Source of the DNA: CAWGGS01 sp046704745
Lineage (GTDB): Bacteria > Desulfobacterota > Desulfobulbia > Desulfobulbales > Desulfocapsaceae
NCBI GenBank assembly: GCA_046704745.1
Contig: JBJKRL010000133.1
Span: 1-64,000, forward strand
Direction: 5' to 3'
Length of the DNA stretch: 64,000 bases
Positions 45,547-54,428 of this stretch are shown here, piece after piece. How positions within the stretch are numbered: the first letter of the stretch is position 1; every line of letters starts with the position of its first letter. The translations under genes were made by a program, and so were the position numbers. Under the pieces are notes generated by a model. The model ran no database searches and had not been told where the DNA came from. It saw nothing but the letters and a program-made list of their open reading frames with translations.

Positions 45547-46502
45547 TGAGGACCTATCGAATCCTTTTCATGGGGACTCCGGATTTTGCCGTGCCGGTGC
45601 TGAAAAGCCTGGTGGCAGGTCCCGATCAGGTCGTAGCGGTCGTAACCCAGCCGGACAGGGAAAAAGGCAGGGGCAAGAAACTCACCCCTCCACCGGTAAA
45701 AGTCGAAGCCCTTGCCGCCGGGGTTCCTGTCCTCCAGCCCACCAAGATCAAAACCCAGGAGTTTAGAGATACCCTTGAAGGGTTCAAACCCGATATCATC
45801 GTGGTTGCCGCATACGGCCGCATTCTCCCTCCGTCGATCCTGGACCTGCCCCCTCTGGGCTGCATCAATGTCCATGGATCGCTGCTGCCGAAATACCGCG
45901 GGGCGGCCCCTATTCAATGGGCCGTAATCAAAGGCGAAAAAGAGGTTGGGGTTACCATCATGAAAATGGACGAGGGAATGGATACGGGCGATATCCTGCT
46001 CCCTGCCAGTATTACAGCCTCTGAAGACGAAACAGCGGGATCGCTTTTCCAAAAACTGGCCAACTTGGGAGCCAAAACCCTGCAGCAGGCGCTTGCTCTT
46101 ATGCGAGAAGACAAATTACCTGCAACCCCGCAGGAAAAAGGCGGCGCCACACTTGCCCCCATGCTGAAAAAGGAAGACGGCATCATTGACTGGAGTAGAC
46201 CGGCAACCGAGCTGCACTGCTGGATCCGCGGCATGGACCCCTGGCCCACCGCCTACAGCTTCCTTGCACAAAAACGTTTTCGTTTCTTTGCGCCCGCCGT
46301 CATTCAACTGCAGAATAGAGCGGTACCTGGGACAATCCTTCGCGCCGATAAAAAAGGGCTTCTTGTCGCAACCGGGAAAGATGCCCTGTTAATTAAGGAA
46401 GTTCAACCGGAGGGTGCAAAACGCATGACAGTGGCCGCCTATATCTGCGGCCACCCTCTTTCACCGGGGCTGCGCTTTAATAATGCTGAGGCTCAAGGTT
46501 AA
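45543..46502 (+). CDS. fmt: Methionyl-tRNA formyltransferase
   Basis: A 319-residue enzyme that formylates initiator Met-tRNA. MGTPDFAVPVLKSL at the N terminus, NVHGSLLPKYRGAAPIQWA (catalytic His and substrate loop), and GVTIMKMDEGMDTGDIL are the family blocks; the C-terminal OB-like domain follows from about residue 205. Paired with def in the usual order. The ATG overlaps the def stop. Confidence 0.97.
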   Translation: MMRTYRILFMGTPDFAVPVLKSLVAGPDQVVAVVTQPDREKGRGKKLTPPPVKVEALAAGVPVLQPTKIKTQEFRDTLEGFKPDIIVVAAYGRILPPSILDLPPLGCINVHGSLLPKYRGAAPIQWAVIKGEKEVGVTIMKMDEGMDTGDILLPASITASEDETAGSLFQKLANLGAKTLQQALALMREDKLPATPQEKGGATLAPMLKKEDGIIDWSRPATELHCWIRGMDPWPTAYSFLAQKRFRFFAPAVIQLQNRAVPGTILRADKKGLLVATGKDALLIKEVQPEGAKRMTVAAYICGHPLSPGLRFNNAEAQG

Positions 46503-46535
46503 CTCTAAACCCAACATTTATCACCTGCTTAAAAG

Positions 46536-47717
46536 ATGACATCCCCTCAACGTATCGCTTATGCTGACTGCTTCTCCGGGGTGAGCGGCAATATGTTCCT
46601 CGGCGCCCTTTTCCATGCCGGTCTTGACAAGAAACTCCTCCAGAGTGCCCTGGAAAAAATAGATATCGGCCCGGTGTCACTGGTGACGGAAACAACGACC
46701 TGCAGTTCCATAGAAGCTGTGTCGGTTGCCGTTCAAGGGGACTTTGGCCCCGAACTCCGACGGTTATCTTCTATCCTGCAGCTCCTTGATACATCGGGGC
46801 TTCCACAGGAAGTCATAACAAAATCATCCGCTGTTTTTAAAGGCCTTGCCCTTGCAGAAGCCAAAGTTCACGGTATTACCGCAGAGGAGGTCCATTTCCA
46901 CGAGATAGGTGCGATCGACACCATTGTCGATATCGTTGGTACTGTCACCGGTCTGCATCACCTGGGTATTAAACGCCTGATCTCCTCGCCGGTTCCACTT
47001 GGTCGGGGGCTTGTCCGCTGCGCCCACGGCAGCCTGCCGCTGCCCGCTCCTGCAGTCTGCGAACTCCTGCGCGGGATTCCTGTTTACGGTGTGGACATTG
47101 AGCAGGAACTGGTCACACCCACCGGGGCCGCCCTTCTGGGAGTTCTGGCAGACGGCTTCGGCTCGATGGAACCGATGATCATTGAAAAAACCGGATACGG
47201 TGCCGGAAGCTTAATACTGCCCGATGACAGGCCGGATATTTTCCGGCTGATTGTGGGTCAGGCCCAAACAGTTAGTGAGGCCCAGGAGGTGGAAATCATC
47301 GAAACCAGTCTGGACGACTGGAATCCGGAAGGGTTCCCCCATGTCTGTGATCTGCTTTTAAATCGCGGGGCGCTTGATGTCAGTCTTACACCCCAGCAGA
47401 CAAAAAAAGGACGACCTGGATTCAGGCTCCAGGTTCTCTGCGCTCCGGCCCATGCGCAGACTTTGAAAACAACGATCCTATCTGAAACCAGTGCCATAGG
47501 CTTGCGATTCAGAAAGGAACACCGCACCACCCTTGCCAGAGAAGCGGTATCTGTCAAGACCGAATGGGGAATGGTGGCCGCCAAAAAGATTCATTCACCT
47601 TCGGGTATCCGCATCACCCCGGAGTATGAGGACTGCCGCAAGATCGCACTGCTTCACAAGGTGCCACTGCAGAATGTTTATGAGGCGGTATACCGGGCAA
47701 GCGAGGATCAATCATGA
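46536..47717 (+). CDS. larC: Nickel-pincer cofactor cyclometallase LarC
   Basis: A 393-residue LarC (former DUF111), which inserts nickel in the pincer cofactor of lactate racemase-type enzymes using CTP. Seen: the N-terminal YADCFSGVSGNMFLGALF, HFHEIGAIDTIVDIVG near residue 115, LVTPTGAALLG near residue 192, and the C-terminal ETSLDDWNPE and GLRFRKEHR regions. It is encoded as a single uninterrupted frame, whereas some LarC genes need a frameshift. No larA, larB or larE is in the window, so the client is elsewhere or different. Confidence 0.92.
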   Translation: MTSPQRIAYADCFSGVSGNMFLGALFHAGLDKKLLQSALEKIDIGPVSLVTETTTCSSIEAVSVAVQGDFGPELRRLSSILQLLDTSGLPQEVITKSSAVFKGLALAEAKVHGITAEEVHFHEIGAIDTIVDIVGTVTGLHHLGIKRLISSPVPLGRGLVRCAHGSLPLPAPAVCELLRGIPVYGVDIEQELVTPTGAALLGVLADGFGSMEPMIIEKTGYGAGSLILPDDRPDIFRLIVGQAQTVSEAQEVEIIETSLDDWNPEGFPHVCDLLLNRGALDVSLTPQQTKKGRPGFRLQVLCAPAHAQTLKTTILSETSAIGLRFRKEHRTTLAREAVSVKTEWGMVAAKKIHSPSGIRITPEYEDCRKIALLHKVPLQNVYEAVYRASEDQS

Positions 47718-48166
47718 ACTGGTTGATCATGGCTGTTGCAACCGGAGGTTTTCTCGGCAAAATTCCCAAAGCCCCAGGCACATGGGGGTCGGTGGTGGCC
47801 TTTCTGCCCTGGTTTTTCATGCGGAGGCTGAGCCTGCCTATCTATCTCGCCTGGCTTGCGGCCCTTTTCATCATCGGATTTCTTGCCGCAGGCTCCGCTG
47901 AAAAGCTGCTCGACCAGGCCGATCCCGGCTGCATCGTCATCGACGAGATCATCGGTATGCTGATTGCCCTGATTGCAGTTCCCGCCCATCCGATGTTTTT
48001 GTTGCTGGCGTTTATTTTGTTCAGGGTCTTCGATATCGTAAAACCATTCCCTGTATCCTGGTTCGACAGGCATATTCACGGTGGAATGGGAATTATGCTC
48101 GATGACGTCATGGCCGGCATCTACGCCCTTATCTGCCTGCAGTTACTAAGCCTTTTTTTTCGATAA
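47714..48166 (+). CDS. pgpA: Phosphatidylglycerophosphatase A
   Basis: A 150-residue membrane phosphatase that makes phosphatidylglycerol. GKIPKAPGTWGS at the N terminus, CIVIDEIIGMLIALI near residue 75, and FRVFDIVKPFPVSW then GMGIMLDDVMAGIYA are the metal-binding family blocks. Three or four hydrophobic segments. The start overlaps the larC stop by 4 bases. Confidence 0.94.
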   Translation: MNWLIMAVATGGFLGKIPKAPGTWGSVVAFLPWFFMRRLSLPIYLAWLAALFIIGFLAAGSAEKLLDQADPGCIVIDEIIGMLIALIAVPAHPMFLLLAFILFRVFDIVKPFPVSWFDRHIHGGMGIMLDDVMAGIYALICLQLLSLFFR

Positions 48167-48176
48167 AATCAATATT

Positions 48177-48257
48177 GATTACCATTGAAACTCAGATTTT
48201 TCCGTAAAGATGGGTGGCTACAACCCCGTCGATTTTATCTGAAATTTTGTGGTAATC
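48177..48257. repeat. Dispersed palindromic repeat family B, copy 1
   Basis: An 81-base element bounded by GATTACCA and TGGTAATC, with an inner CTCAGAT...ATCTGAAAT pairing and a central GGGTGGCTACAACCCC hairpin. A second copy lies at 50780-50859. It sits between the convergent pgpA and amine oxidase genes and may end both transcripts. Confidence 0.78.
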
Positions 48258-48284
48258 AGTATATGTTTTGATGAGCTGCTTTCA

Positions 48285-49421
48285 TCAGAGCCACTCCCAA
48301 CTCATGCTTGCAGAATGCGGTGTGGAAGTGTCATCAATGAGAGCAATACCTCTGCCGGAAATGCGTTTTGCAAACCTCAAACCTGCTTCCAATGCCCCTT
48401 CAATCAGGCCGCCGTTTCTAAAGGATGTCTCCGTTGAGATGAACTCGAGCTTTTCTTCCCAGACATCGTCCAGTTGGAGCCTAAGTCCATACTGTGGATG
48501 ATGGGGCTGGGGATTGCAATCGGCGGCACTTGCGGTAAATTTTTCCGTACTCCAATCTTGAAAATGAACCGCTTGCGGCTGTTTCGCTTTCTCTCCAAAC
48601 AATGCTGCAAGTTGAGCCGTTGCCTGCCTGACAAATTCTGATCGCTCCATACGCTCCCTGGTGCCTGCATCCAGCCCGGAGAAACCGAACAGACTGAAAA
48701 TACGCCCGGAATCAGGCGATGCATCATGAATCTCGGCTAATGGTCCACGTTGGCTGATGGCTGTCCCGCACAGGCCCATCTTGCGCCAAAACGGCTCATC
48801 GTAGATGGCAAAAAACTTTGCATGCCCCGCCATCCAGGTAGGGGTTGCAGCCAAAGCCTGCATGGTTTTTTCCGGCAACGCGGGAATAAATTGCAGATCA
48901 GCTGCCAGGCGGGGCGGTATGGCAACGGCAACCTTCTTTGCCTGCACCTGTATTTTTCCCGACGGCCCTATTGCATCAACAGCAATACCGTCTTTGTTGC
49001 AAGAGAGTCCTGTAACCACATGCCCCAGGAAACGATTGGCTCCTTCAATGTTTGCGACAATCGCATCTACAAGGCTCCTGATGCCTCCTTGAATGCGCCG
49101 CGAACCAGCCATTGGCGACGGGGCCGCGACCCTGTCGATACGGCCGTCCTTCTCCTGCAGCAATACTGCGCCATCAACAAACTGCTCATACGATGGAATA
49201 TTGAAATGGTTTAACAAACTTGCCACAAGTGGCTGTCCCGGCCAAAACCAGGAAGGACCGAGATCACAATCAGCGCCGTCGTCGCCTCTCACAGTGAGAA
49301 TGCGTCCCCCGAATCGCGTTCGGGCTTCCAGCACACACGCATTTACTCCGGCATATCGCAACTGCCAGGTTGCAATGAGCCCGCTCAGTCCGCCGCCGAT
49401 TATTAGAATGTCCGTTTGCAT
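48285..49421 (-). CDS. FAD-dependent amine oxidase family protein
   Basis: A 378-residue flavoprotein of the monoamine oxidase/protoporphyrinogen oxidase-like group. It starts with the dinucleotide-binding motif TDILIIGGGLSGLIATWQL, then EARTRFGGRI. FISTETSFRNGGLIEGALEAG near residue 345 is the FAD-ribityl block with the Glu-Gly pattern. No signal peptide, so cytoplasmic. The substrate is unknown; no amine catabolic partner is adjacent. Confidence 0.85.
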   Translation of the reverse strand: MQTDILIIGGGLSGLIATWQLRYAGVNACVLEARTRFGGRILTVRGDDGADCDLGPSWFWPGQPLVASLLNHFNIPSYEQFVDGAVLLQEKDGRIDRVAAPSPMAGSRRIQGGIRSLVDAIVANIEGANRFLGHVVTGLSCNKDGIAVDAIGPSGKIQVQAKKVAVAIPPRLAADLQFIPALPEKTMQALAATPTWMAGHAKFFAIYDEPFWRKMGLCGTAISQRGPLAEIHDASPDSGRIFSLFGFSGLDAGTRERMERSEFVRQATAQLAALFGEKAKQPQAVHFQDWSTEKFTASAADCNPQPHHPQYGLRLQLDDVWEEKLEFISTETSFRNGGLIEGALEAGLRFAKRISGRGIALIDDTSTPHSASMSWEWL

Positions 49422-49562
49422 TTTTACTTATCTTTTGACTTGTTCCTCTGAATGCTATGCAGTTTTACCTTTAATTCAATGAACCAAATCTGTTGCATCT
49501 CATTAAAGTTGTTTTGCAAAGAATCTGGCAAGGAACTTTGTTTCAATCCCTTCTAAGCCCGG

Positions 49563-49649
49563 TCATCCTTTCCGACAGTACCCCGCTTTTTCACCATAAA
49601 ACCGTGTCGTTACACAGGCATTTTCTGTAACCTCGACAAACAGCATCAT
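49563..49649 (-). CDS. Possible 28-residue small ORF
   Basis: The frame encodes MMLFVEVTENACVTTRFYGE and eight further residues. It is preceded by AAGGAGGTGAT, a near-perfect anti-16S match, but with a 13-base gap to the first ATG, longer than normal. It lies upstream of the amine oxidase gene on the same strand. No homology is recalled. It may be a leader peptide or chance. Confidence 0.3.
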   Translation of the reverse strand: MMLFVEVTENACVTTRFYGEKAGYCRKG

Positions 49650-49794
49650 CTTTTCGTTATCACCTCCTTGCGTAGTACTTGAAAAAATCTGCTTTCCCAT
49701 GCAAATTCAGGTTATTGCAGTTTTCCTGTAGCCTCCCCTAAATTCCACCCCTTCGGGAAAATCCAAAATTAAATCGTTACTACAAAATGATAAA

Positions 49795-50112
49795 TCATTT
49801 CTCCAAAGATTTGATATACAAGGTTAACGATTGCATCTCACTTGAATCAAGTGCAAGAGGCTGGCCGGCCAATGGACCGGCAATGCACTGGTTGATGATA
49901 CTTGCAAGTTTGGGATTGTTTCCTGCCTGCTCCAGACCTTTGCCCCCCGGGTGGCAAGTATTGCAGCTTTTTGCATTACCGGATCCGGCAAGAGCCGGAT
50001 CATTGAACAGTTTTTTACCAAGCGTCACGGAACCCTTCTGGGTTGCCTGCAGGTTGATTGCCGCAAGGATGCCGAAGATCGCTACCGCCGAAATAATTAT
50101 TGCCTTTTTCAT
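49795..50112 (-). CDS. Small exported mono-haem cytochrome c
   Basis: A 105-residue protein. An N-terminal signal peptide (AIIISAVAIFGILAAINLQA) is followed by a single haem site CNTCH near residue 51. The GKKLFNDPALAGSG segment resembles the start of a cytochrome c peroxidase/MauG domain, but only one haem motif is present and the protein is short. The axial Met is not obvious (one Met, near residue 94). AGGAGAAA precedes the ATG. Periplasmic electron carrier, partner unknown. Confidence 0.82.
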   Translation of the reverse strand: MKKAIIISAVAIFGILAAINLQATQKGSVTLGKKLFNDPALAGSGNAKSCNTCHPGGKGLEQAGNNPKLASIINQCIAGPLAGQPLALDSSEMQSLTLYIKSLEK

Positions 50113-50779
50113 TTTCTCCTCCGTTGATTGTTATAAGTGCCCGACAATTCTTACTACGGTAATAGCCGACAAGCCTATTAGTACCTTACAGATTAATTTC
50201 TTGTTTTTTTACAGGAAGTCAAACTGTCAAAAGGTATTTATCCAGCTCTATTCAGCCGGGAAAAACAAAAAAGAAAACGAAGACGGGCACTTGAAGCTTC
50301 CAGACCATGGCTTATGGTCGGGATTTACCCCCATATGCCACAAGGATATCACAAGTCGAGGCTAGAAAACGAATAATATTTGCGAGTGGTATTGCGCAAA
50401 TTTCGGGCGAGCTTGAATTCGCTGCAAGAAGAAGGTTCCCCTTTCCGGTATGCAGGCTAAAGAAACCTTGCCGGTATCTGAAATTTCATGGGGTTGATCC
50501 ACAGAAGCAATAATAAAGGCGGATTCGGGACGAATTTGCGCTACAAGTTCGTGGAAACCCCGAGAAGGCTTTGGGGCCTTTGTCGATTTTCCACACTGAT
50601 AAGGTCCCAAGGATCATGCTAGACGATCGATTATCTGCGCTGATGAGGAAGATGGAGAAGAGGCTGTCGATTTTGAGAAATTCACCTTATTTCGCTGAAT
50701 TTCTTCTGCATGGGGAAAACAGCGACCAGCTGATCGAGTTTTGTCTGCTGATCGCTGTTTTCCAGTAAAAACCTTTATT
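50113..50779. other. Long gene-free stretch with a strong hairpin
   Basis: About 670 bases with no supported gene. A 12-base perfect inverted repeat GGAAAACAGCGA (50714-50725) / TCGCTGTTTTCC (50752-50763), extended by a further four pairs inside, forms a 50-base hairpin. It may be the end of a decayed mobile element or a transcript-end structure. The short frames here show no family features. Confidence 0.45.
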
Positions 50780-50859
50780 AATTACCAGTGAATTTCAGCT
50801 TTGTCCGTGAAAGGGGTGGCCACAACCCCGTCTTTTTTACCTGAAATTTGGTGGTAATC
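50780..50859. repeat. Dispersed palindromic repeat family B, copy 2
   Basis: An 80-base near copy of 48177-48257: AATTACCA at one end, TGGTAATC at the other, a GGGGTGGCCACAACCCC core, and a CAGCTTTGTCC/CTGAAATTT inner pair. It lies 10 bases before repeat C copy 2, making a composite of two repeat types. Confidence 0.78.
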
Positions 50860-50869
50860 AGAAAATCTC

Positions 50870-50926
50870 TTATACCACAAGGGCATAAGTTTCGTACGAG
50901 CAGTCAAGCTGCTCAACTCAGCTTTT
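50870..50926 (+). repeat. Dispersed repeat family C, copy 2
   Basis: Nearly identical to 10533-10588: TTATACCACAAGGGCATAAG at the start, GAGCAGTCAAGCTGCTC hairpin, and ACTCAGCTTT at the end. The stop codon and last codons of the small cyd-linked gene lie inside it. Confidence 0.85.
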
Positions 50927-51016
50927 GAGTTTTCCTGCCTTATCAAGAATCACCACGGACAGCTTATACGAGATGTAGATTAAAGCCACCCAGGAAATGA
51001 GCAAGATTGCATCCAT
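50918..51016 (-). CDS. 32-residue single-helix protein, CydX-like candidate
   Basis: A frame of 32 codons starting MDAILLISWVALIYISYKLS, with one membrane helix (about residues 3-24) and a basic tail ending KLKS. GGAGG lies 8 bases before the ATG. It follows cydB by 75 bases on the same strand, the position and size of the small subunit CydX (37 residues in E. coli), which stabilises the haems of bd oxidase. Sequence similarity to CydX cannot be shown by eye, so the role is inferred from place, size and topology. Confidence 0.6.
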   Translation of the reverse strand: MDAILLISWVALIYISYKLSVVILDKAGKLKS

Positions 51017-51091
51017 ATCACTTACCTCCGATTATGCCCTTCATTATATTCAAAGCTTTCTCAATCCTCAACCAACCGGCCCAAGTGCCTG

Positions 51092-52225
51092 CTAATAGGC
51101 CTTATCGTCGCTGATATCGTCCTCGGTGAGCTTCTTCGCATTCATCAGTTTCCACACCCAGGCGATATAGGCCAGTACGATTGGGATCACCAGAGCTACA
51201 TAGGCCATGACTGTCAGGGTATAATGCGTTGACGAGGCATTATAGATAGTCAAGCTCGACTGGAGATCCGCCTTGGAAGGATAGAAGGGGGTATTATTAA
51301 AACCAGCGGTAAAAAACACTGCCAGACCAACCAGCACCGTACCCAGACCGCCAAACCAAATGCCTTTATCGCTTTTCTTGATACCCGTCAGGACCACGCC
51401 CCAGATAACCAGGAGAAGACCGGCCAGCAGGAGTACCAAAACCTGCGGCATGGCCAGAAGATTAAGCAGATACTTGTGGGGAACCATGCTCACCACGCCG
51501 TTCTTATCGAATCCGAAACCGTCCATTACAAGTAGGCTGATAAGGACATAGAGCAAAAACGGCAAGGCGCAAAGCAAATTGACCAGGCAGGATTTTCGAA
51601 CCCTGGCTTCAAACTCGGGTTTTCCGGAAAAATCGATGTTATTGACAAGGTACATGGCTCCCAGCATCCTGGAGTTGAAGACGAAGAAGAGTCCCAGAGA
51701 CAGATTGAAAAGTGAGAAAGCGGCTTCCACTCCCATAAGCGGGTTTGTCCAAGTGACTTGATTATAGGCATTGAGGGTAAAGTTGGAACCGGTGAAAAAG
51801 GTGCCGACAGCTGCTCCTATCAGCAGAATTCCCACGGAACCGTTAATAAAAAGGAACACCTCATAAACGGATGCTCCGAACACATTGTTTGGTTTTTTCC
51901 GGTACTCATAACTCACCGCCTGGACGATGAAGGTGAAGAGAATCAGTATCCACACCCAGTAGGCACCACCGAAACTGGTGGAGTAAAATTTTGGAAAGGC
52001 GGCAAACAAGGCGCCGCCGAAAAGGACCAGGGTGGTGAAGGTCAGCTCCCATTTTGTTCCCAACGAATTTATAACAAGCGACTTTTCCGTATCATCCTTG
52101 GCCACCTGCCACAACAGTGTCTGCCCTCCCTGGACAAAGGTTAAGAAGAGAAAGAGCGAGCCGACCACCGAGGCTAGGATCCACCAAATCTGCTGTAATG
52201 TCGAATAATCGAGATTTCCTATCAT
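51092..52225 (-). CDS. cydB: Cytochrome bd ubiquinol oxidase subunit II
   Basis: A 377-residue membrane subunit with about nine hydrophobic helices. YSTLQQIWWILASVVGSLFL at the N terminus and LVINSLGTKWELTFTTLV are CydB-type; the C terminus is short and acidic. It supports the haem site in CydA. Start lies one base after the cydA stop. The DUF4492-type cyd operon, known from Bacteroidetes and Epsilonproteobacteria, has this gene order. Confidence 0.93.
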   Translation of the reverse strand: MIGNLDYSTLQQIWWILASVVGSLFLFLTFVQGGQTLLWQVAKDDTEKSLVINSLGTKWELTFTTLVLFGGALFAAFPKFYSTSFGGAYWVWILILFTFIVQAVSYEYRKKPNNVFGASVYEVFLFINGSVGILLIGAAVGTFFTGSNFTLNAYNQVTWTNPLMGVEAAFSLFNLSLGLFFVFNSRMLGAMYLVNNIDFSGKPEFEARVRKSCLVNLLCALPFLLYVLISLLVMDGFGFDKNGVVSMVPHKYLLNLLAMPQVLVLLLAGLLLVIWGVVLTGIKKSDKGIWFGGLGTVLVGLAVFFTAGFNNTPFYPSKADLQSSLTIYNASSTHYTLTVMAYVALVIPIVLAYIAWVWKLMNAKKLTEDDISDDKAY

Positions 52226-52226
52226 T

Positions 52227-53759
52227 TCAGGCCTCCTCCGGTCCGATTGTTATCTGTTTCAGCATGATCTTCACCTCGGCGAAAAGAAGCAGGGTGAAGA
52301 GAACCAGGAACATAAAGAAGGTAGTCTGGACATTGCCGGCTGCAATATTGGAAGTTCCTACCCAGGTCGGCAGGTAATTCTGGATGACCCAAGGCTGTCT
52401 GCCCACCTCTGCTACTATCCAACCTGCCTGGGACGCCAACATCCCCAGGAAAAACGTGAGTATACCGAGTCGTAAAAGCCACCTGTGCCTCTCAAGAGAA
52501 TCCTTAAGTGTCAGGAAGAGAACGACAATAAAGAAGAGGGTAAAAAAGAGACCCAGAATGACCATGAAATGAAAAGAGTAAAAGGTCAACTTCACAGGGG
52601 GAACACTGTCTTCCGGTTTGGTAAAATGGCCATAGCCCAAAAACTGTTCATTGGCCGTAAATTTCTGAAGTGCGGCAGCCGCCGATTTTTCATCGCCCTT
52701 TTTCCGTGCATCCTTAAAGGCAATAAGATCATTAACCGCTTGTTTTCCCATCTCAATTTTAGCGTTCACACCCATGATGTTTTCTTTGGGGTTCCCGTAA
52801 ACAAGATCCTTAATGCCCGGGACAAACCCATTGGCATCTCGTTTAGCCAGAACAGAGAGAAGTCCTGGAATTTTGATGGAATAAGAAAAAGGGTCCACAT
52901 TATCGGTAAGGCCCTTATCCGTTTTTAAGACACCGAAGGCAACCAGATCTGCATGCGCTTGTCCGTTGTACAGACCTTCATAGGCGGCAAGCTTCATCGG
53001 TTGAGTGGAAGTGTCCACATAGGCGGATTCGTCACCCGTCAGGCCTACATATAGAGAGGAAAGCAACCCGAAAATCACCGCAACCACAATCGATTTTTTG
53101 GCCATCTCAACATTTTTGCCTTTAAGAAGATACCAGGATGACACGGCAATCACAAACAAGGCGCCGACGATGAAACCAGCGCCGGTGGTGTGGGTAAATT
53201 TGGAGATAGCGACCGGGGAAAAGAGGACTTCCCAAAAATTTTTCATCTCGAAACGCGCCGTGTTGGGATTAAATGCCATGCCAACCGGGTTTTGCATCCA
53301 ACTGTTTGCCACCAGGATCCAGAGTGCTGAAAGGTTTGAGCCGATTGCCACCATCCAGGTGGAAAAAAGATGAAACCTCTTTGACACCCTGTTCCAGCCA
53401 AAGAACATGACGGCAAAAAATGTAGCTTCAATGAAGAAGGCAACGATTCCTTCCACAGCCAGCGGGGCCCCGAAAATATCACCCACCATCCAGGAATAAT
53501 TCGACCAGTTGGTGCCGAATTCAAACTCAAGGATGATGCCGGTTGCGACACCTATCGCAAAGTTGATACCAAACAGCGTCATCCAGAACTTGGCAATCCG
53601 TTTCCACTCCTCATTCCCGGTGCGCACATAAATTGATTCATAGAATGCGCAAAGAAACGACAACCCCAGCGTCAACGGCACAAACAACCAGTGATACATT
53701 GCTGTCAACGCAAATTGGGCCCTGGCCCAATCCACCATCTGCAGATCGATGTGGTTCAT
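52227..53759 (-). CDS. cydA: Cytochrome bd ubiquinol oxidase subunit I
   Basis: A 510-residue haem subunit that oxidises quinol and reduces O2. The haem-ligand His near residue 21 is in TAMYHWLFVPLTLG, the second His in SKFTHTTGAGFIV, and Met in FYSFHFMVILG. MKLAAYEGLYNGQ holds the conserved Glu of the quinol side, followed by the Q loop. About nine helices. A GGAGGAA site lies in the short gap to the DUF4492 gene. Use in oxygen removal or microaerobic respiration is inferred. Confidence 0.95.
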   Translation of the reverse strand: MNHIDLQMVDWARAQFALTAMYHWLFVPLTLGLSFLCAFYESIYVRTGNEEWKRIAKFWMTLFGINFAIGVATGIILEFEFGTNWSNYSWMVGDIFGAPLAVEGIVAFFIEATFFAVMFFGWNRVSKRFHLFSTWMVAIGSNLSALWILVANSWMQNPVGMAFNPNTARFEMKNFWEVLFSPVAISKFTHTTGAGFIVGALFVIAVSSWYLLKGKNVEMAKKSIVVAVIFGLLSSLYVGLTGDESAYVDTSTQPMKLAAYEGLYNGQAHADLVAFGVLKTDKGLTDNVDPFSYSIKIPGLLSVLAKRDANGFVPGIKDLVYGNPKENIMGVNAKIEMGKQAVNDLIAFKDARKKGDEKSAAAALQKFTANEQFLGYGHFTKPEDSVPPVKLTFYSFHFMVILGLFFTLFFIVVLFLTLKDSLERHRWLLRLGILTFFLGMLASQAGWIVAEVGRQPWVIQNYLPTWVGTSNIAAGNVQTTFFMFLVLFTLLLFAEVKIMLKQITIGPEEA

Positions 53760-53773
53760 CTACCCCTTCCTCC

Positions 53774-54052
53774 TCACTTTGTTTTATGGAGTGTTTCTCC
53801 TGTGTGTAACTTTGGCTGAAATGTAAGTTGCTCCAAAACATGGTTAATCCGTTGTCCGTTGTTTGCAAAATTCGTCTGGAGGTAATCGGAAAAAAAGAAG
53901 ACCTTCAGAAGTACAAATATTACAAACAGTTTGATGAGAATCACTTTCCACAGTGTTTTACCAACGGTCATGGAACGAAAGCCGTCCAGGTAAAAACGGG
54001 CAACCGATCTTATCCATTGAGGAATCCTGTTAAGAGTAAGAAAATCAATCAT
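53774..54052 (-). CDS. DUF4492 family protein
   Basis: About 92 residues with an amphipathic N terminus and one membrane helix (KVILIKLFVIFVLLKVFFF). FYLDGFRSMTVGKTLW just before the helix is the hallmark pattern of DUF4492, a small family encoded next to cytochrome bd oxidase genes. The ATG at 54052 is preferred over an upstream TTG. Its stop is 12 bases before cydA, whose ribosome site lies in the gap. It may be an accessory or assembly subunit; the function is not known. Confidence 0.82.
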   Translation of the reverse strand: MIDFLTLNRIPQWIRSVARFYLDGFRSMTVGKTLWKVILIKLFVIFVLLKVFFFSDYLQTNFANNGQRINHVLEQLTFQPKLHTGETLHKTK

Positions 54053-54412
54053 TTTTCCACAACCGAGGGTGATCCCAAACACAACAGCCAACCTTGCTTT
54101 TCAGCCTATGCAGCTACGGACGTCTCTTTGATCCGTAATGATAATCAATAATATAATACAGGGATTATTTGTCAATAATAATTCTTATTTGCATTGGTAA
54201 AATTTATAAATCCCCCTTATCCCATCGCAGATTAATCCCATAATAGGTTAATAAAAAAGAAATTTTATACTACTTCCACATTGCCGGAACCAATCCCCAT
54301 TCTAGTATCCTGCCACATGGGCACTATGAAAAACAAGACATCATCGATTATTAGCATCCATTATTGACATCATCGATCCAGACGACCGATTGTTTTTCGT
54401 TATTCAATTTTT

Positions 54413-54428
54413 TGGCACCAAATTTGCT
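54413..54428 (+). promoter_or_regulatory. Sigma-54 promoter of nifV
   Basis: TGGCACCAAATTTGCT fits the -24/-12 consensus TGGCACGN4TTGCW at all but one fixed position, with GG and GC 12 bases apart. It lies 158 bases before the nifV start, in the right orientation. No TGT-N10-ACA activator site was found in the 150 bases upstream. Confidence 0.75.
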
